Counted from the stretch's first letter, positions 1 through 6,056 are shown. The stretch is DNA of 6,153 nt from Butyricicoccus sp. (GCA_031293105.1 JAUMSA010000128.1:1-6153), one strand, 5' to 3'. Made by a program: numbers and translations. The notes: generated from the letters alone by a model not told the origin.

Positions 1-1
1 G

Positions 2-469
2 ACCGGAATCCTTGCCAAGTACATCTCCATCTTGTACCGGCAGGAACAAAAGTACATCAACCACGTGTTATCGCCCTATAATTTGGGATATTCCAGCTAT
101 AAATTTTTGCTGTATCTGAGCCGGTGTGAAGGGTGCAGCCAAAAGCAGATGTGCCGCAATATGGTAATCGACGAAGCGCTGGCAACCCGCGTGATGAAAA
201 AGCTGGAGGAACAAGGCTATGTTTGCCGGGAAAAGGGCAATGGCCGCACCTACCAGTTATTTTTGAGCGACAAGGGCCGGGAACTGGTTCCCAAAATCCG
301 GCAGGCTGTCACGGTTTGGTGGGACAAATTAACTGAAACTTGGACCGACCAACAAATGGACTGGATATTGCAGCAGCTGCCGCAAATGATCGAAAAAGCA
401 AATGATATGATCGGACAAATCGGGGAGGACGAAAATGGAACAAGTCAAACAAAATCCGCTGGGCACTGA
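2..469 (+). CDS. MarR-family transcriptional regulator, 5' end outside window
   Basis: Likely a winged-helix DNA-binding repressor controlling the two MATE pumps downstream. The frame is open from the first bases, and the residues before the TTG at 32 (GILAKYISI) already look like MarR helix 1, so the true start lies upstream of the window. Of 155 visible residues, about 1-25 form the N-terminal dimerisation helix. Residues 33-75 carry the helix-turn-helix, including SQKQMCRNM and a recognition helix ending in KKLEEQGYV. Residues 76-92 form the wing (REKGNGRTYQ, then LSDKGREL), with NGR where many MarR proteins have DxR. The C-terminal helices complete the dimer interface. Four cysteines sit in or beside the DNA-binding domain (42, 45, 51, 75). 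The end overlaps the first MATE gene by 35 nt, implying translational coupling. The arrangement resembles MepR-MepA of Staphylococcus. Family assignment is firm; the effector is unknown and the operator would lie upstream, outside the window. Confidence 0.9.
   Translation, partial: TGILAKYISILYRQEQKYINHVLSPYNLGYSSYKFLLYLSRCEGCSQKQMCRNMVIDEALATRVMKKLEEQGYVCREKGNGRTYQLFLSDKGRELVPKIRQAVTVWWDKLTETWTDQQMDWILQQLPQMIEKANDMIGQIGEDENGTSQTKSAGH
422..428 (+). promoter_or_regulatory. Ribosome binding site of first MATE gene
   Basis: GGGGAGG lies six bases before the ATG at 435, inside the 3' end of the MarR gene. It is a near-ideal Shine-Dalgarno sequence and fixes the MATE start at 435, which makes the 35-nt out-of-frame overlap with the regulator real rather than a start-site artefact. 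Confidence 0.85.
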
Positions 470-1793
470 AAAGATCGAGCGGTTGCTGGCGCGGTTTGCC
501 ATTCCCAGCATCATTGCCATGCTGGTCAGCGCGCTGTATAACATCGTCGATCAGGTGTTCATCGGTTGGAGCGTGGGCATGCTCGGCAATGCGGCGACCA
601 ATGTTGCGTTTCCGCTGACCATCACCTGCACCGGCTTATCGCTTTTGTGCGGCATCGGTGGGGCGGCCAACTTCAATTTGTGCATGGGCCGCGGCGACGA
701 AGAACGCGCCGAGCGGTTCGCTGGGGCCGCCATCGGCATGATGGTCATTTTGGGCGTTGTTCTGTGCCTGGGGGTGCGGCTGTTTTTGAAGCCGATGATG
801 CTGGCCTTTGGCGCAACGCCCGATATTTTGGACTATTCGCTCACCTATACCGGCATTACATCGATTGGTTTTCCCTTTCTGATTCTGACCACCGCGGGCA
901 GCAACCTGGTGCGTGCCGATGGCAGCCCGCGCTTTTCCATGCTGTGCACGCTGACCGGCGCGATTATCAACACCATCATGGACCCGGTGCTGATCTTTGG
1001 GTTCCACATGGGCATGGCCGGTGCGGCGCTGGCCACCATTTTGGGACAGTTTATCTCCTGCCTCATGGTTGTCGGCTACTTGACGCGGTTTAAGACCGTC
1101 CATCTGCGGCTGTCCTCGCTGCGGCCGTCGCTGCATTACTGGAAATGTATTCTGGCGCTTGGCATTGCGCCGTTTTTCAACCAAATGGCCATGATGGTCG
1201 TGCAGATCGTCATGAACAACATTTTAAAGCATTACGGCGGCGCATCGGCCTATGGCAGCGAGATTCCGCTGGCCTGCGCGGGCATCATCGCCAAGGTCAA
1301 TATGATTTTCTTTTCCATCATCATTGGCATCTCGCAGGGCATTCAGCCCATCATCAGCTACAACTATGGCGCCCATAATTTCCGCCGTGTGCGCGACACC
1401 TACAAAAAGGCAGTCGGCATTGCCATCTGCATCTCGGTGTTCTCCTTCCTGTGCTTTCAGTTCTTCCCGCGCCAGATCATTGGCTTTTTTGGCTCGGGCA
1501 GTGAGGAGTATTTCCAGTTTGCCGAGGAGTATTTCCGGATTTTCCTGTTCTTCACCTTTATCAACGGCATTCAGCCCATTACCGCCAATTTCTTCACATC
1601 CATCGGCAAGGCCATCCGCGGTGTGTTCCTGTCCCTGACCCGGCAGATCATTTTCCTGTTGCCGCTGATCGTGATTTTGCCGATGTTCTTGGGCATCGAT
1701 GGCGTCATGTATTCGGCCCCCATTGCCGACTTTATTGCAGCGGTGCTGGCCGTGATCTTCGTGACGCGGGAGTTTAAACACATGGAACAATAG
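435..1793 (+). CDS. MATE-family multidrug efflux transporter (first of tandem pair)
   Basis: Inner-membrane cation-coupled antiporter of the MATE family (NorM/DinF/MepA type), predicted to expel cationic drugs or metabolites using the H+ or Na+ gradient. At 452 aa it has the normal family length and reads as about twelve hydrophobic segments throughout. Visible family marks: the TM1 motif YNIVDQVFIG with Asp39, at the place of the functional TM1 aspartate (Asp41 in PfMATE); RADGSPR; INTIMDPVLIF with Asp183-Pro184 at the end of the N-lobe; and, in the pseudo-symmetric C-lobe, GISQGIQPIISYNYGA with NYGA at 310-313. The N-terminus has no signal peptide, as expected. The start at 435 is chosen for its strong ribosome binding site. 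The gene overlaps the MarR gene upstream and is followed after 10 nt by the second MATE gene, so all three should be co-transcribed. The substrate cannot be read from sequence. Confidence 0.93.
   Translation: MEQVKQNPLGTEKIERLLARFAIPSIIAMLVSALYNIVDQVFIGWSVGMLGNAATNVAFPLTITCTGLSLLCGIGGAANFNLCMGRGDEERAERFAGAAIGMMVILGVVLCLGVRLFLKPMMLAFGATPDILDYSLTYTGITSIGFPFLILTTAGSNLVRADGSPRFSMLCTLTGAIINTIMDPVLIFGFHMGMAGAALATILGQFISCLMVVGYLTRFKTVHLRLSSLRPSLHYWKCILALGIAPFFNQMAMMVVQIVMNNILKHYGGASAYGSEIPLACAGIIAKVNMIFFSIIIGISQGIQPIISYNYGAHNFRRVRDTYKKAVGIAICISVFSFLCFQFFPRQIIGFFGSGSEEYFQFAEEYFRIFLFFTFINGIQPITANFFTSIGKAIRGVFLSLTRQIIFLLPLIVILPMFLGIDGVMYSAPIADFIAAVLAVIFVTREFKHMEQ
1503..1536 (+). repeat. 13-bp direct repeat encoding a seven-residue microduplication
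   Basis: GAGGAGTATTTCC occurs at 1503-1515 and again at 1524-1536, exactly 21 bp apart and in frame. It gives EEYF at residues 357-360 and 364-367 of the first MATE protein. It looks like a small tandem duplication in the cytosolic part before a late membrane segment. It could also be chance codon reuse for an amphipathic helix. Confidence 0.6.
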
Positions 1794-1797
1794 GAGG
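1792..1797 (+). promoter_or_regulatory. Ribosome binding site of second MATE gene
   Basis: AGGAGG begins inside the TAG stop codon of the first MATE gene and lies six bases before the ATG at 1804. It fixes the start and indicates coupled translation of the two pumps. Confidence 0.88.
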
Positions 1798-1803
1798 CAC
1801 AGC

Positions 1804-3162
1804 ATGGCGGTTCAAAATGATTTTTCACGCGGCAGCATTTCGGGGAATATTTTGCGGCTGGCCGTGCCGCTAATGCTCGCACAGCTGGTCAACGTCCTAT
1901 ATAATGTCGTGGACCGCGTGTTTATTGGCCACATCGGCAGCACCATGCTGCCGCTCACCGGCGTCGGGCTTTGTATGCCGGTCATCACGGTTATTTCGGC
2001 CTTTTCCGGCCTGTTCGGCATGGGCGGTGCACCACTCTGCTCAATTGAGCGCGGCCAGGGCGAATTGGAGGAAGCGACCAAGGTACAGAATACCGCCTTT
2101 GTCCTGCTCGTGGGCACCGGTATCCTGTTGACCGTGGTGGGCGAAGTGTTTCTGCATCCCATTTTGCAGCTGTTCGGTGCAAGCGCGGACACCATGCCGT
2201 ATGCGGCCGAATATCTGCGCATCTACCTGATCGGTACGGTTTTTGTGATGATTTCGCTGGGCATGAACTATTTCATCAACTCCCAGGGCTTTGCCGGAAC
2301 CGGGATGCTCACCGTATCGCTGGGCGCGGTCATCAACCTGGTGCTCGACCCGCTGCTCATTTTTGGTCTCAATATGGGCGTCCAGGGCGCCGCGCTGGCG
2401 ACCGTGCTGGCGCAGGCGGCATCGGCGGTCTGGGTGCTGCGGTTTCTCACTGGACCCAAAGCCATTTTGCGGTTGCAGCCGCGAACCTTTCACTGGAACA
2501 ACGGCCGGATTGCCAAGATCACCGGCTTGGGGCTGTCCAACTTCATCGCCCTCGGCACCAACGGCCTGGTGCAGATCGCCTGCAACACCACGCTCCAGAC
2601 CTTTGGCGGCGACCTGTATGTGGGTGTTATGACCGTGTTGATGTCCATTCGGGAGGTCGTACAGATGCCGGTCAGCGGCCTGACCAACGGCGCGCAGCCG
2701 GTCATTGGCTACAACTATGGCGCCAAAACGTATGACCGGGTGCGGCAGGCCATCCGGTTCACTGTTTTATCCGGTATTGGATATACGACGCTCATTTGGG
2801 CGGTGCTGTTTTTCTTCCCGACCGGGTTTATTCTGATGTTCAATGACAGCCCAACTCTGATGGAAGCGGCCAAACCGGCCCTGCATCTGTACTTTTTCGG
2901 CTATTTTATGATGTCGCTGCAATTTGCCGGGCAGTCGGTGTTTGTCGCCTTAGGGCGCTCCAAACAGGCGGTGTTCTTTTCGCTGCTGCGCAAGGTGGTC
3001 ATCGTGGTGCCGCTGACGCTGATTTTGCCCCATGTGGCTGGGCTGGGCGTCACCGGTGTATTCCTGGCCGAGCCGGTCAGCAATTTTGTCGGCGGACTGG
3101 CTTGTTTTTGCACCATGTACCTGACCGTCTACCGGCGGCTGGGCAAGGAGGGACGGACGTGA
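1804..3162 (+). CDS. MATE-family multidrug efflux transporter (second of tandem pair)
   Basis: A second MATE antiporter of 452 aa, the same length as its neighbour but clearly divergent in sequence. Family marks fall almost at the same positions: YNVVDRVFIG with Asp37 in TM1; VINLVLDPLLIF with Asp182-Pro183; GVQGAALAT after the N-lobe; GAQPVIGYNYGA with NYGA at 304-307; and GVTGVFLAEPVSNF near the C-terminal helices. The distribution of hydrophobic segments fits about twelve TM helices. It has lost the RADG motif of the first pump (NSQGFAGTG occupies that place) and has MSIREVVQMPVSG before its NYGA element. This suggests a different substrate range, not a recent duplicate. The gene has its own strong ribosome binding site 10 nt behind the first pump, and its stop codon lies in the loop of the operon terminator. 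MATE proteins usually act as monomers, so an obligate heterodimer is not implied. Confidence 0.93.
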   Translation: MAVQNDFSRGSISGNILRLAVPLMLAQLVNVLYNVVDRVFIGHIGSTMLPLTGVGLCMPVITVISAFSGLFGMGGAPLCSIERGQGELEEATKVQNTAFVLLVGTGILLTVVGEVFLHPILQLFGASADTMPYAAEYLRIYLIGTVFVMISLGMNYFINSQGFAGTGMLTVSLGAVINLVLDPLLIFGLNMGVQGAALATVLAQAASAVWVLRFLTGPKAILRLQPRTFHWNNGRIAKITGLGLSNFIALGTNGLVQIACNTTLQTFGGDLYVGVMTVLMSIREVVQMPVSGLTNGAQPVIGYNYGAKTYDRVRQAIRFTVLSGIGYTTLIWAVLFFFPTGFILMFNDSPTLMEAAKPALHLYFFGYFMMSLQFAGQSVFVALGRSKQAVFFSLLRKVVIVVPLTLILPHVAGLGVTGVFLAEPVSNFVGGLACFCTMYLTVYRRLGKEGRT

Positions 3163-3180
3163 ATGCGTCCGTCTTTTTTT
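3152..3180 (+). terminator. Rho-independent terminator of the MarR-MATE-MATE operon
   Basis: A perfect 8-bp GC-rich stem (GACGGACG at 3152-3159 with CGTCCGTC at 3166-3173) closes a 6-nt loop and is followed by seven Ts. The left arm encodes the last codons of the second MATE protein and the loop holds its TGA. Ribosomes terminating there may affect folding of the stem. Confidence 0.9.
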
Positions 3181-3207
3181 GCAGCTTTGCTGTTTTTTTG
3201 ATATAAT
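3179..3207 (+). promoter_or_regulatory. Extended -10 promoter for the translation-factor fusion gene
   Basis: A perfect TATAAT at 3202-3207 is preceded by TG at 3199-3200, giving an extended -10 element. Exactly 17 bp upstream is a weak -35, TTGCAG (3179-3184), whose first two bases are the last Ts of the preceding terminator. The predicted transcription start is near 3214, leaving a leader of only about 25 nt. There is no room for the long attenuating leader found upstream of tet(M), so regulation of that kind is not visible. Confidence 0.8.
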
Positions 3208-3223
3208 AGACCCAAATACGAAC

Positions 3224-3228
3224 AAGGA
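3224..3228 (+). promoter_or_regulatory. Ribosome binding site deciding the start at 3239
   Basis: AAGGA lies ten bases before the ATG at 3239, a moderate site with slightly long spacing. Upstream in-frame start codons such as the TTG at 3179 fall on or before the promoter and cannot be used. Starting at 3239 also reproduces the Tet(M) N-terminus residue for residue, with the P-loop at residues 10-17. Confidence 0.7.
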
Positions 3229-3238
3229 TTTTGAAACG

Positions 3239-5812
3239 ATGAAAAAAATGGTCATTGGAATTTTGGCCCATGTGGACGCGGGCAAGACCACGCTGTCCGA
3301 GGGCCTGTTATATCGGGCCGGGTCGGTGCGCAAGCTGGGACGTGTGGACCATGGCGACGCCTTTTTGGACACCGATGCCCTGGAACGTGCGCGCGGCATC
3401 ACCATTCTGGCCAAGCAGGCTGAATTTACCTATGGGGATACTGCCTTTACGCTGCTGGATACGCCTGGGCATGTCGACTTTTCGGCTGAGACCGAGCGCA
3501 CGCTGCAAGTGCTGGATGCGGCCGTACTGGTCGTGAGCGGCACCGACGGGGTGCAGGGCCACACCCAGACGCTGTGGCGGCTGCTCGAGCGGCATCACAT
3601 TCCGACGTTTCTGTTTGTCAACAAGATGGATTTGGCCGGGAGCGACCGCGCCGCGCGGCTGAATGAACTGCGCATCCGCCTGTCGGACGGCTGTGTCGAT
3701 TGCAGCGCCGACGTGGAGGATAGCGCGCGGGACGAGAATATCGCCATGTGTGACGAAGCCCTGCTTGAGCAGTATCTGGACAGTGGAAGTATAAGCGAGG
3801 ACGACATCGTCCGCCTGGTGGCGGCACGACGGCTGTTTCCCTGTTATTTTGGTGCCGCCTTGCGGCTGGACGGCATCGATGCCCTACTGGACGGTCTGGC
3901 GCGGTTTGGCCCCCAGCCGGTCTACTCGGAGGCGTTTGGTGCACGGGTGTTCAAAATCGCGCGGGATGAGCAGGGCAACCGCCTGACCTATCTCAAAGTA
4001 ACGGGCGGTGTGCTGCGGGTCAAGGATACCATCGGGGACACCGGCGAAAAGGTCAACCAAATCCGCATCTATTCGGGCGTTAAGTATCAGACCGTAAACG
4101 AAGCACCGGCCGGGACGGTCTGCGCTGTGACCGGCTTGACGGAGACCCATCCGGGCCAAGGGCTGGGGGAGGAATCCATGGGCGTTGCGCCGGTGCTCGA
4201 ACCGGTGCTGACCTACCGCGTGGTGCTGCCCGACGGCTGCGATGCGCATACCATGCTGGGCCATCTTCGGCAGCTCGAGGACGAGGACCCCATGCTCCGC
4301 GTGGTTTGGAATGAAACCCTGGGCGAACTGCATGTGCAGCTCATGGGCGAGGTACAGCTGGAAGTGCTTACCCAGCGCATGCAGGAGCGGTTCGGACTGG
4401 CGGTATCCTTTGACAGCGGCAACATCGTTTACAAGGAAACCATTGCCGCGCCCGTGCTGGGCGTCGGCCATTTCGAGCCGCTGCGGCATTACGCCGAAGC
4501 GCATCTGCTGCTCGAGCCCGGCGAGCGGGGCAGCGGCATGCAGTACGCGACCCGTTGCAGCACCGATGAACTGGATGTCAACTGGCAACGATTGATTCTG
4601 ACCCACCTGGCCGAAAAGACCCATGTGGGCGTGCTGATCGGGGCACCCATTACGGACATGAAAATCACGCTGCTGGCCGGACGCGCCCATCTCAAGCACA
4701 CCGAGGGCGGCGACTTTCGGCAGGCGACCTACCGCGCGGTGCGGCAGGGACTGATGCAGGCGCAAAGCATCCTGCTCGAGCCTTATTATGCCTTTCGCCT
4801 GGAAGTGCCCGCCGAAAACGTCGGCCGGGCCATGACTGATATCCAGCGCATGTCCGGCTCGTTTGAGCCGCCCGAAACGGTCGGGGAGGAGGCTATCCTG
4901 ACCGGCACCGCCCCGGTGGCAACCCTGCGCGGCTATTGGACCGAAGTAACCGCCTACACCAAAGGCCGCGGCCGCCTGACCTGTACGCTGGCCGGATATG
5001 AGCCTTGTCACAATGCCGAGGAAGTGATTGCGGCCAGCGGCTACGACCCGGAGCGTGATCTGGACAACCCGCCGGACTCGGTCTTCTGCGCGCATGGGGC
5101 GGGCTACAACGTCAAATGGAACGAAGTTCCGGCGCATCAGCATGTCGACCCTGGTGTGCGCCTGGACGAGCCCGAAGAACCGGAGGTGCAAGCACCGCGC
5201 CCCCCTTCGTCCCGTCCGGCGGTAGATGATAAGGAACTGGAAGAGATCTTTGTGCGCACCTACGGGCCGATTAAGAACCGTGGATTTGACGCGTTCCGCA
5301 GCGCCAAAAAGCGCAAGGAGGCCCCGGAAGGGGAATACCTCAGCCGCATCCGACCGGACGATTATCTGCTTGTGGACGGCTACAATATTATTTTTGCCTG
5401 GGACGAACTGACCGCCATTGCCAAGGGCGACCTGCCCGCCGCGCGAGCCATGCTGCTTAACATCCTGAGCAATTTCCAGGGCGTGCGCAAGTGCCACCTG
5501 ATCGTGGTCTTTGACGCCTACAAGGTCAAAGGCGGCGTGCGCTCGGTCGAAAAGGACGGCAACATCGATGTCGTATATACCAAGGAAGCCGAAACGGCGG
5601 ACATGTATATCGAAAAAGCGTCCTATGATCTGTCGCGGCGGCACCGGGTGCGCGTGGCGACTTCGGACGCACTCGAACAGATGATTATTCTCGGACACGG
5701 CGCCGAGCGCCTGTCGGCCCAAGACCTCAAATGGGAGGTCGAGCAGGCCAACGAACAAATCGCGGCGCTCATCGCGCATTTTGCCGCGCAGATGGGCAAA
5801 ACACCGCTTTGA
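3239..5812 (+). CDS. Tet(M)/EF-G-like ribosomal-protection GTPase fused to a YacP/Rae1-like NYN nuclease domain
   Basis: An 857-aa cytosolic translation GTPase, predicted to bind the ribosomal A-site region. G1 AHVDAGKT is at 10-17, G2 RGIT at 52-55, G3 DTPGH at 74-78 and G4 NKMD at 128-131. FPCYFGAA at 200-207 aligns with the Tet(M) G5 region. EF-G-like domains II-V follow to about 610. Tet(M)-type proteins have about 640 residues and end there. This one continues with a conserved-looking stretch (DSVFCAHGAG, 613-622), an acidic Pro-rich linker (about 635-660), a short helix (ELEEIF, 666-671), a basic segment, and a NYN nuclease domain (about 707-845). The domain IV tip loop (482-494) reads RAHLKHTEGGDFR and lacks the Tet(M) Ser-Pro-Val residues (508-510 there), so tetracycline resistance is unproven. 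The gene is monocistronic, with its own promoter and a downstream terminator. Ribosome rescue or mRNA quality control is an alternative role (inference). Confidence 0.92.
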   Translation: MKKMVIGILAHVDAGKTTLSEGLLYRAGSVRKLGRVDHGDAFLDTDALERARGITILAKQAEFTYGDTAFTLLDTPGHVDFSAETERTLQVLDAAVLVVSGTDGVQGHTQTLWRLLERHHIPTFLFVNKMDLAGSDRAARLNELRIRLSDGCVDCSADVEDSARDENIAMCDEALLEQYLDSGSISEDDIVRLVAARRLFPCYFGAALRLDGIDALLDGLARFGPQPVYSEAFGARVFKIARDEQGNRLTYLKVTGGVLRVKDTIGDTGEKVNQIRIYSGVKYQTVNEAPAGTVCAVTGLTETHPGQGLGEESMGVAPVLEPVLTYRVVLPDGCDAHTMLGHLRQLEDEDPMLRVVWNETLGELHVQLMGEVQLEVLTQRMQERFGLAVSFDSGNIVYKETIAAPVLGVGHFEPLRHYAEAHLLLEPGERGSGMQYATRCSTDELDVNWQRLILTHLAEKTHVGVLIGAPITDMKITLLAGRAHLKHTEGGDFRQATYRAVRQGLMQAQSILLEPYYAFRLEVPAENVGRAMTDIQRMSGSFEPPETVGEEAILTGTAPVATLRGYWTEVTAYTKGRGRLTCTLAGYEPCHNAEEVIAASGYDPERDLDNPPDSVFCAHGAGYNVKWNEVPAHQHVDPGVRLDEPEEPEVQAPRPPSSRPAVDDKELEEIFVRTYGPIKNRGFDAFRSAKKRKEAPEGEYLSRIRPDDYLLVDGYNIIFAWDELTAIAKGDLPAARAMLLNILSNFQGVRKCHLIVVFDAYKVKGGVRSVEKDGNIDVVYTKEAETADMYIEKASYDLSRRHRVRVATSDALEQMIILGHGAERLSAQDLKWEVEQANEQIAALIAHFAAQMGKTPL
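5357..5773 (+). other. C-terminal YacP/Rae1-like NYN (PIN-fold) nuclease domain of the fusion protein
   Basis: Residues about 707-845 match from memory the whole of Bacillus YacP/Rae1, a ribosome-dependent endoribonuclease that cuts mRNA in the A site. The acidic active-site pattern looks intact: LLVDGYN with Asp713, VVFDA with Asp759, TKEAETAD with Glu783, Glu785 and Asp788, and ATSD with Asp810. GHGAERLSAQDL and a final helix follow as in Rae1. No key acid appears lost, so the domain is predicted to be catalytically competent. Activity on mRNA is inferred from the family, not seen. Confidence 0.88.
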
Positions 5813-5950
5813 CAGTCGTGTTTCCCCGGCCGCTTTGGCGACGCACTGCGCACCGTGCAGGAGAACCTGGACGCCAAGAACTATTACGCCTACAATCCGG
5901 AATTCGACGTGCAGCCGGTACCGACACCGCGCAGCCTGCCGCGGATTTAA
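5813..5950 (+). pseudogene. Coding-like 45-codon stretch directly after and in frame with the stop codon of the fusion gene
   Basis: The frame of the fusion gene stays open from just after its TGA to a TAA at 5948-5950. Codon use matches the neighbouring genes (mostly G or C at third positions), and the translation looks like real protein, with segments RFGDALRTVQENLDAKNYY, AYNPEFDV and a Pro-rich end. The only non-ATG candidates (CTG at 5846, GTG at 5855) have no ribosome binding site. It could be the remnant of a small gene that lost its start, the former C-terminus of the fusion gene cut off by a new stop, or a readthrough extension. I do not recognise the protein family. Confidence 0.45.
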
Positions 5951-5978
5951 AGTGGATTCATACCCAGCTTACAAACGC

Positions 5979-6011
5979 AAAACAAGGGCCGAAAATCGGC
6001 CCTTGTTTTTT
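5979..6011 (+). terminator. Strong rho-independent terminator after the fusion gene
   Basis: A stem of up to 14 bp (arms 5979-5992 and 5996-6009; core AACAAGGGCCGA with its complement) closes a three-A loop and ends in six Ts (6006-6011). The A-rich left flank makes it partly symmetrical, so it may also stop transcription coming from the right. It lies about 30 nt past the TAA at 5948, which supports the coding-like stretch having belonged to this transcription unit. Confidence 0.92.
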
Positions 6012-6025
6012 ACTTGTATAACGAA

Positions 6026-6048
6026 AACCACTCGCTAGGCGAGTGGTT
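6026..6048. repeat. Perfect 10-bp inverted repeat with a three-base loop
   Basis: AACCACTCGC (6026-6035) and GCGAGTGGTT (6039-6048) flank the loop TAG. No T-run follows on the + strand (the next bases are CGAAAG), so it is not a typical terminator. Its size, tight loop and subterminal position match the hairpins recognised by HUH-type TnpA transposases at IS200/IS605 ends. Confidence 0.8.
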
Positions 6049-6056
6049 CGAAAGAA

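Noticed and set aside
32..34. TTG at 32 as the start of the MarR gene
   Set aside because: The frame is open to the left edge and the preceding residues fit MarR helix 1; no ribosome binding site precedes the TTG. The gene is better described as truncated by the window.
3179..3238. Twenty-codon N-terminal extension of the translation factor from a TTG at 3179
   Set aside because: It would begin on the -35 element and span the TATAAT box, upstream of the predicted transcript start; the ATG at 3239 matches the Tet(M) N-terminus exactly in length.
3208..3238. Attenuator or leader peptide like that of tet(M) before the translation factor
   Set aside because: The predicted leader is about 25 nt with no hairpin or short open frame, so there is no room for such control.
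3884..5779. A 631-codon open frame on the minus strand opposite the translation-factor fusion gene
   Set aside because: It is antisense to a gene with clear family motifs; long mirror frames arise when codons are rich in G and C at third positions. Its translation is rich in His, Arg, Gln and Gly with no recognisable domain, and no ribosome binding site or promoter was noticed for it.
5810..5848. TGA as selenocysteine, giving a U-x-x-C motif followed by an imperfect stem (CAGTCGTG with CGACGCACTG, two bulges)
   Set aside because: Other genes in the window use TGA as a normal stop, the stem is imperfect with no clear apical bSECIS loop, and no known NYN or Tet(M)-type protein carries selenocysteine. 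It is kept only as a remote option for the open frame past the stop.
5731..6038. Two overlapping open frames of 96 and 85 codons across the end of the fusion gene and the terminator
   Set aside because: They are out of frame with the coding-like stretch, run through the terminator hairpin, and have unusual residue composition with no ribosome binding site.
6026..6048. Hairpin interpreted as a second terminator
   Set aside because: No T-run follows on either side in the needed position; the subterminal-hairpin reading fits better.
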